A stretch of 21,636 nt of DNA, from the NCBI GenBank assembly GCA_018260375.1, contig JAGLBF010000030.1:1-21636 (forward strand), given 5' to 3'. A program made the translations under genes and the position numbers. Below, in pieces: positions 19,197 through 21,636 of this stretch. This DNA is from Deinococcus sp. (GTDB lineage: Bacteria; Deinococcota; Deinococci; Deinococcales; Deinococcaceae). Numbering within the stretch: position 1 is the first letter of the stretch; each line of letters begins with the position of its first letter. Below the pieces are notes generated by a model. The model saw only the letters and a list, made by a program, of their open reading frames with translations. It ran no database searches and was not told the origin of the DNA.

Positions 19197-19850
19197 TTAC
19201 TCACCCAGCTTGCGGTGCAGGTAGGCTGACAGTGCGGCGACTTCCTGACGAAGCTGAGCCGCGTCACTACTGCTGGGCAGAGCGTGGGATGCCGAATCTG
19301 GCAGTGCGCCTGCTGGGGACTCAGGGTTATCAGACTTATCCAGTCGCATTCTGTGTACCAACTGACCCAACGTGCCGGATCCTAAACCCGTGCTACGGGT
19401 AAGCGGCGGCATAATTTCTACAGGAATATCCACCACCGGGCGCGCTGTCTGGGTCACAACCTGCTGGGTTTGGCTGAGTTGGGTCGCCAGGCCGCTCAGC
19501 TGGCTTTCAGTGCCGCTCAGGTGCTGCTCTAGCTCACCAAAGCGGGTATCCATCACCGCTTGTAGCTGGGCAAAGCGGCTGGCCTCCTGAGTGTCTAGGC
19601 TCTGACGCAGTGAGTCCATATCGCGCAGCAACTTGGCGTAACCCGCCTCGCTCCGCAGACCACTGAGGCTCAGCCACAGGTAACTAAGCACCCATACCAG
19701 CGCACTGGTCGCCAGCAGCAGCAGCCCCAGCGGGCCAGTGTACTGAGCAAACCCCAAGTTGATGTCTTGGGGATACATCAGCGCGGTGCTGTTGAACACC
19801 CCAAACAGCGCGTGTAGCACCAAAACCAGAATAAAGACAAGAAGCCGCAT
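19197..19850 (-). CDS. Two-helix membrane protein with coiled coil, unrecognised
   Basis: 217 residues: helix 1 (about 2-23, LLVFILVLVLHALFGVF), a short loop with YPQDINLGFAQYTGP, helix 2 (about 38-62, LGLLLLATSALVWVLSYLWLSL), then a Gln/Leu-rich heptad region (about 70-135, LRDMDSLRQSLDTQEASRF onward) and a Ser-rich linker, ending in a second short helix (LRQEVAALSAYLHRKLGE). The layout (two helices, then coil) recalls the LapA-like protein in the recJ operon. Function unknown. The start ATG at 19850 is eight bases after TATGAT. Confidence 0.8.
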   Translation of the reverse strand: MRLLVFILVLVLHALFGVFNSTALMYPQDINLGFAQYTGPLGLLLLATSALVWVLSYLWLSLSGLRSEAGYAKLLRDMDSLRQSLDTQEASRFAQLQAVMDTRFGELEQHLSGTESQLSGLATQLSQTQQVVTQTARPVVDIPVEIMPPLTRSTGLGSGTLGQLVHRMRLDKSDNPESPAGALPDSASHALPSSSDAAQLRQEVAALSAYLHRKLGE

Positions 19851-19858
19851 ATAAAACC

Positions 19859-19864
19859 ATCATA
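19859..19864 (-). promoter_or_regulatory. -10 box of the membrane/coiled-coil gene
   Basis: TATGAT, eight bases, then ATG at 19850; one base longer than the usual leaderless spacing here. Confidence 0.4.
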
Positions 19865-19952
19865 AACCCTTTAAGGGCGAGCAGGTGCTAGCCAGGCAAC
19901 CGCCAAGTCAGCTCAGCAACTTGTACACATCGTTTATGCCCAAGGCTGCCTT

Positions 19953-20090
19953 GCACGGACTGCCAATTGAATCTGAAATAACCAGATTCAATCCGAGCGG
20001 ATGCGAGTGGGAACAGCATACGGACTGTGCGGTATGGAGCCGCAGGCGGCGCTTTTCCGACTGTGGTGGAATTTAGCGGCAGTCCCGTAT
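19953..20090. repeat. Two-module repeat, copy 4, with a diverged module B stem
   Basis: Module A (20018-20090) matches copy 2 with one extra C in the right terminus (CAGTCCCGTAT). The right part of module B (CCGAGCGGATGCG to AACAGC) is conserved, but its hairpin is replaced by ATTGAATCTG / CAGATTCAAT with loop AAATAAC (19966-19992): a different stem, still perfectly paired and still with a 7-base loop. The left terminus is degraded (GCACGGACTGCC). Confidence 0.88.
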
Positions 20091-20094
20091 CAGG

Positions 20095-20136
20095 TGGCGC
20101 TGTCCTGACTGTGCTCAAACGGAGCGCTGTCTGTAT
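20095..20136. repeat. Partial module A abutting the gmk stop
   Basis: GGCGCTGTCCTGACTGTGC, then GGAGCGCTGTCTGTAT, matches the last 40 or so bases of module A in copy 2. Its last T (20136) is the complement of the last base of the gmk TAA. Confidence 0.6.
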
Positions 20137-20816
20137 TACATCTCTACGACCGCTTCCAGATCTGCCGTACTGTAGCGCCCTGCCCGCAACCGCTCGGCAC
20201 GTTGTATGGCGTGCAGGTCAGCCACGGCACGGTCTAAGGCGTCATTGAGCACCACATACTTAAAGTGCCGCGCTTCCAGTATTTCTTCGTGGGCGCGGGC
20301 CAGTCGGCGCTCTATTTGCTCTGGGGTTTCGGTGGCGCGCTCTTGCAGGCGGCGGCGCAGCTCGGTGAGGCTGGGCGGCATGATAAAAATCAGTATGGCT
20401 TCGGGACTTTGGGCAGCAACTTGCATAGCCCCCTGCACCTCAATTTCCAAAATCACATCTTGTCCGCGCTCTAGGGCCGCTTCGATTGGGCCGCGGGGCG
20501 TGCCGTAGCGGTTGCCGGCAAACTCGGCATGCTCCAAAAAGCCCCCCTTTTGCACGTGCTCTTCAAAGGTTTCGGGTGGAACAAAATAGTAGTGAATGCC
20601 GTGCTTTTCACCCATTCTGGCACTGCGGGTTGTCCAAGACATCGAATAAAACACATCCTGCTCTGCCAACCACTTTTCGCGCAGCGTACCTTTGCCCACG
20701 CCCGAAGCGCCTGTAATCACCAGCAATAACCCGCGCTGCGGCGGGGTCACGTGGTCGCTGGGCTTAGAAGAGTTGTCACTGGACAGTGAAGAATTGGGCT
20801 GGGCAATAGCTGACAT
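20136..20816 (-). CDS. gmk: Guanylate kinase
   Basis: Phosphorylates GMP to GDP with ATP, essential for GTP and dGTP supply. 226 residues from this start. P-loop TGASGVGKGT (35-44) and SMSWTTRSARMGEKHGIHYYFV (guanine-binding region; Arg and Tyr conserved) followed by FLEHAEFAGNRYGTPRG, DVILEIEVQGAMQV and FIMPPSLTELRRRLQERATE are all canonical. The first 27 residues (Ser/Asn/Asp-rich) extend beyond the usual N-terminus. The frame is open from 20828, but the ATG at 20816 is exactly seven bases behind TATGCT, so the first four residues (MLGP) are probably not translated. The stop shares its last base with a dispersed repeat. Confidence 0.96.
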   Translation of the reverse strand: MSAIAQPNSSLSSDNSSKPSDHVTPPQRGLLLVITGASGVGKGTLREKWLAEQDVFYSMSWTTRSARMGEKHGIHYYFVPPETFEEHVQKGGFLEHAEFAGNRYGTPRGPIEAALERGQDVILEIEVQGAMQVAAQSPEAILIFIMPPSLTELRRRLQERATETPEQIERRLARAHEEILEARHFKYVVLNDALDRAVADLHAIQRAERLRAGRYSTADLEAVVEM

Positions 20817-20823
20817 AGGCCCC

Positions 20824-20829
20824 AGCATA
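20824..20829 (-). promoter_or_regulatory. Leaderless -10 box of gmk
   Basis: TATGCT, seven bases (GGGGCCT), then ATG at 20816. It decides between the two candidate ATGs. Confidence 0.6.
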
Positions 20830-20931
20830 ATGCCTCAGGCGGCTGAAGTGGCACATCCTGTCCCAGCTACAAGCCAGCGCTCTCTTTGGCTCAAAAGGCA
20901 TGGCTGAGGGCTGGCTGAACAGTGCCCTTTC

Positions 20932-21477
20932 TCAGTCACTCCGTTGGTCATCAACGCCACTTGTAGCAGGAATATGGGGGCGCATAAAGTGAAAATAATC
21001 AAGCCAGGGCGGGGTATGACCCTGTTGCCGGGCCAGCAAAGCTATCTGGGCAGTGTGGCGCACTTCATGCGTCATCACATGCCACAGCAGTTGCTCCAAG
21101 CTCACATGCACCGAGGTAGGGTCGTGTTTAACCAGCTTTATCTGTGCTTGCATATCGGGCTGGGTATCTAAAAACTGCAAGGTCATCCCCTGTACTGCGC
21201 GGCCATAGTCAATAATCCAGGCGACTGGGTACTGCTCGGCGTGTGGATGAACCCAGTTATGCGCAAACTGCTGGGCGATTGTACTATCATTGCGCGCCAC
21301 AGCGTGAATCCAGTGGTCTTCTACATCAGTGATGTGAAGCAGCAAATCTTTGATGTTATGAAAACGGTCTCCCTCAAGCAACGTGGCGTTTAGGTCGCTG
21401 TCTGGCAAAGCGCGTAAAAAGCCCCACAATTCCTTGCGCACACCAACCAAGTAAGTGTAATAGTCACGGACATACAT
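20932..21477 (-). CDS. DinB/YfiT-like four-helix metalloprotein
   Basis: 181-residue protein of the DinB superfamily (unrelated to DNA polymerase IV). The three metal-binding His are visible: His48 (LLHITDVEDHWI), His137 and His141 (HVMTHEVRHTAQIALLARQQG). These proteins bind Zn or Ni; several act as thiol-S-transferases (for example with bacillithiol), but the substrate here is unknown. Deinococcus genomes carry many paralogues of this family and some are stress-linked. The start ATG at 21477 lies seven bases behind TACATT. A perfect palindrome lies about 65 bases upstream. Confidence 0.85.
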   Translation of the reverse strand: MYVRDYYTYLVGVRKELWGFLRALPDSDLNATLLEGDRFHNIKDLLLHITDVEDHWIHAVARNDSTIAQQFAHNWVHPHAEQYPVAWIIDYGRAVQGMTLQFLDTQPDMQAQIKLVKHDPTSVHVSLEQLLWHVMTHEVRHTAQIALLARQQGHTPPWLDYFHFMRPHIPATSGVDDQRSD

Positions 21478-21484
21478 TGTATAA

Positions 21485-21490
21485 AATGTA
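21485..21490 (-). promoter_or_regulatory. Leaderless -10 box of the DinB-like gene
   Basis: TACATT, seven bases (TTATACA), then ATG at 21477. The overlapping AT-rich sequence offers other -10 choices. Confidence 0.5.
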
Positions 21491-21541
21491 GCACGTTTTC
21501 CATTCTCTCGTCTTTTGCCAAGTCTACACTGTATAATAGGG

Positions 21542-21554
21542 TTACATTATGTAA
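21542..21554. promoter_or_regulatory. Perfect palindrome upstream of the DinB-like gene
   Basis: TTACAT-T-ATGTAA, a 13-base perfect palindrome with a one-base centre. It is a plausible operator for a dimeric repressor, for the DinB-like gene or for a gene beyond the window's right end. AT-rich surroundings raise the chance of coincidence. Confidence 0.35.
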
Positions 21555-21636
21555 TAAGACTACGCCGTGTACTTGCTCCACCACTAGAGGGTGTCAGGAA
21601 GCTAATCCAAAAAAATGTTGAGATTTGTTCAATAAC

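Noticed and set aside
21588..21636. Possible insertion-sequence end (GGGTGTCAGGAAGC) at the right edge
   Set aside because: Composition changes, but there is no transposase, no matching inverted end and too little sequence to judge.

Overview
The window looks like ordinary chromosome from a Deinococcus-type bacterium. This is inferred from GC-rich coding sequence, a RecJ with the long C-terminal region typical of Deinococcus, a complete MEP isoprenoid set, many start codons placed 6-8 bases after a TANNNT -10 box (leaderless transcripts, known to be common in Deinococcus), and many small dispersed palindromic repeats with ATACGG termini that resemble the small repeats of Deinococcus genomes. 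No rRNA, tRNA, CRISPR array, prophage or complete insertion sequence was seen.

Layout. 152-2635 (minus): overlapping operon ubiX - ispD - small membrane ORF - ispE. 2822-3244 (minus): unrecognised basic protein with a consensus promoter and Shine-Dalgarno, diverging from 3538-4509 (plus), an exported ThiY-like binding protein. 4804-5777 (plus): ispF overlapping a TrmL-type tRNA methyltransferase. 5820-7472 (minus): DUF4127 protein. 7643-7939 (plus): small membrane protein. 7961-8485 (minus): secreted protein. 8820-9476 (plus): AlkA-type glycosylase. 9525-10754 (minus): TelA family. 11053-14359 (minus): coupled operon LapA-like - recJ - SanA/YdcF-like. 14617-15933 (plus): S41 peptidase with PDZ. 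16011-16421 (minus): YkvA/DUF1232. 16781-17914 (minus): secreted protein. 18276-18998 (plus): calcineurin-like phosphoesterase. 19197-19850 (minus): membrane/coiled-coil protein. 20136-20816 (minus): gmk. 20932-21477 (minus): DinB/YfiT-like protein.

The genes are mostly housekeeping. IspD, IspE and IspF are consecutive or near-consecutive MEP enzymes, UbiX makes prenylated flavin for UbiD-type decarboxylases, RecJ and AlkA repair DNA, and Gmk makes GDP.

The least ordinary feature is the repeat family filling most gaps between genes. Full copies have two hairpin modules. One copy carries module A inverted relative to module B. The stem sequences differ between copies while staying complementary. 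In three genes (DUF4127, sanA-like, gmk) the last base of the stop codon is the first base of the repeat. Two unrelated genes (recJ and the DUF4127 gene) also carry a related in-frame 15-bp minirepeat. Several long open frames begin inside these repeats; I moved those starts downstream using the -10/ATG spacing.
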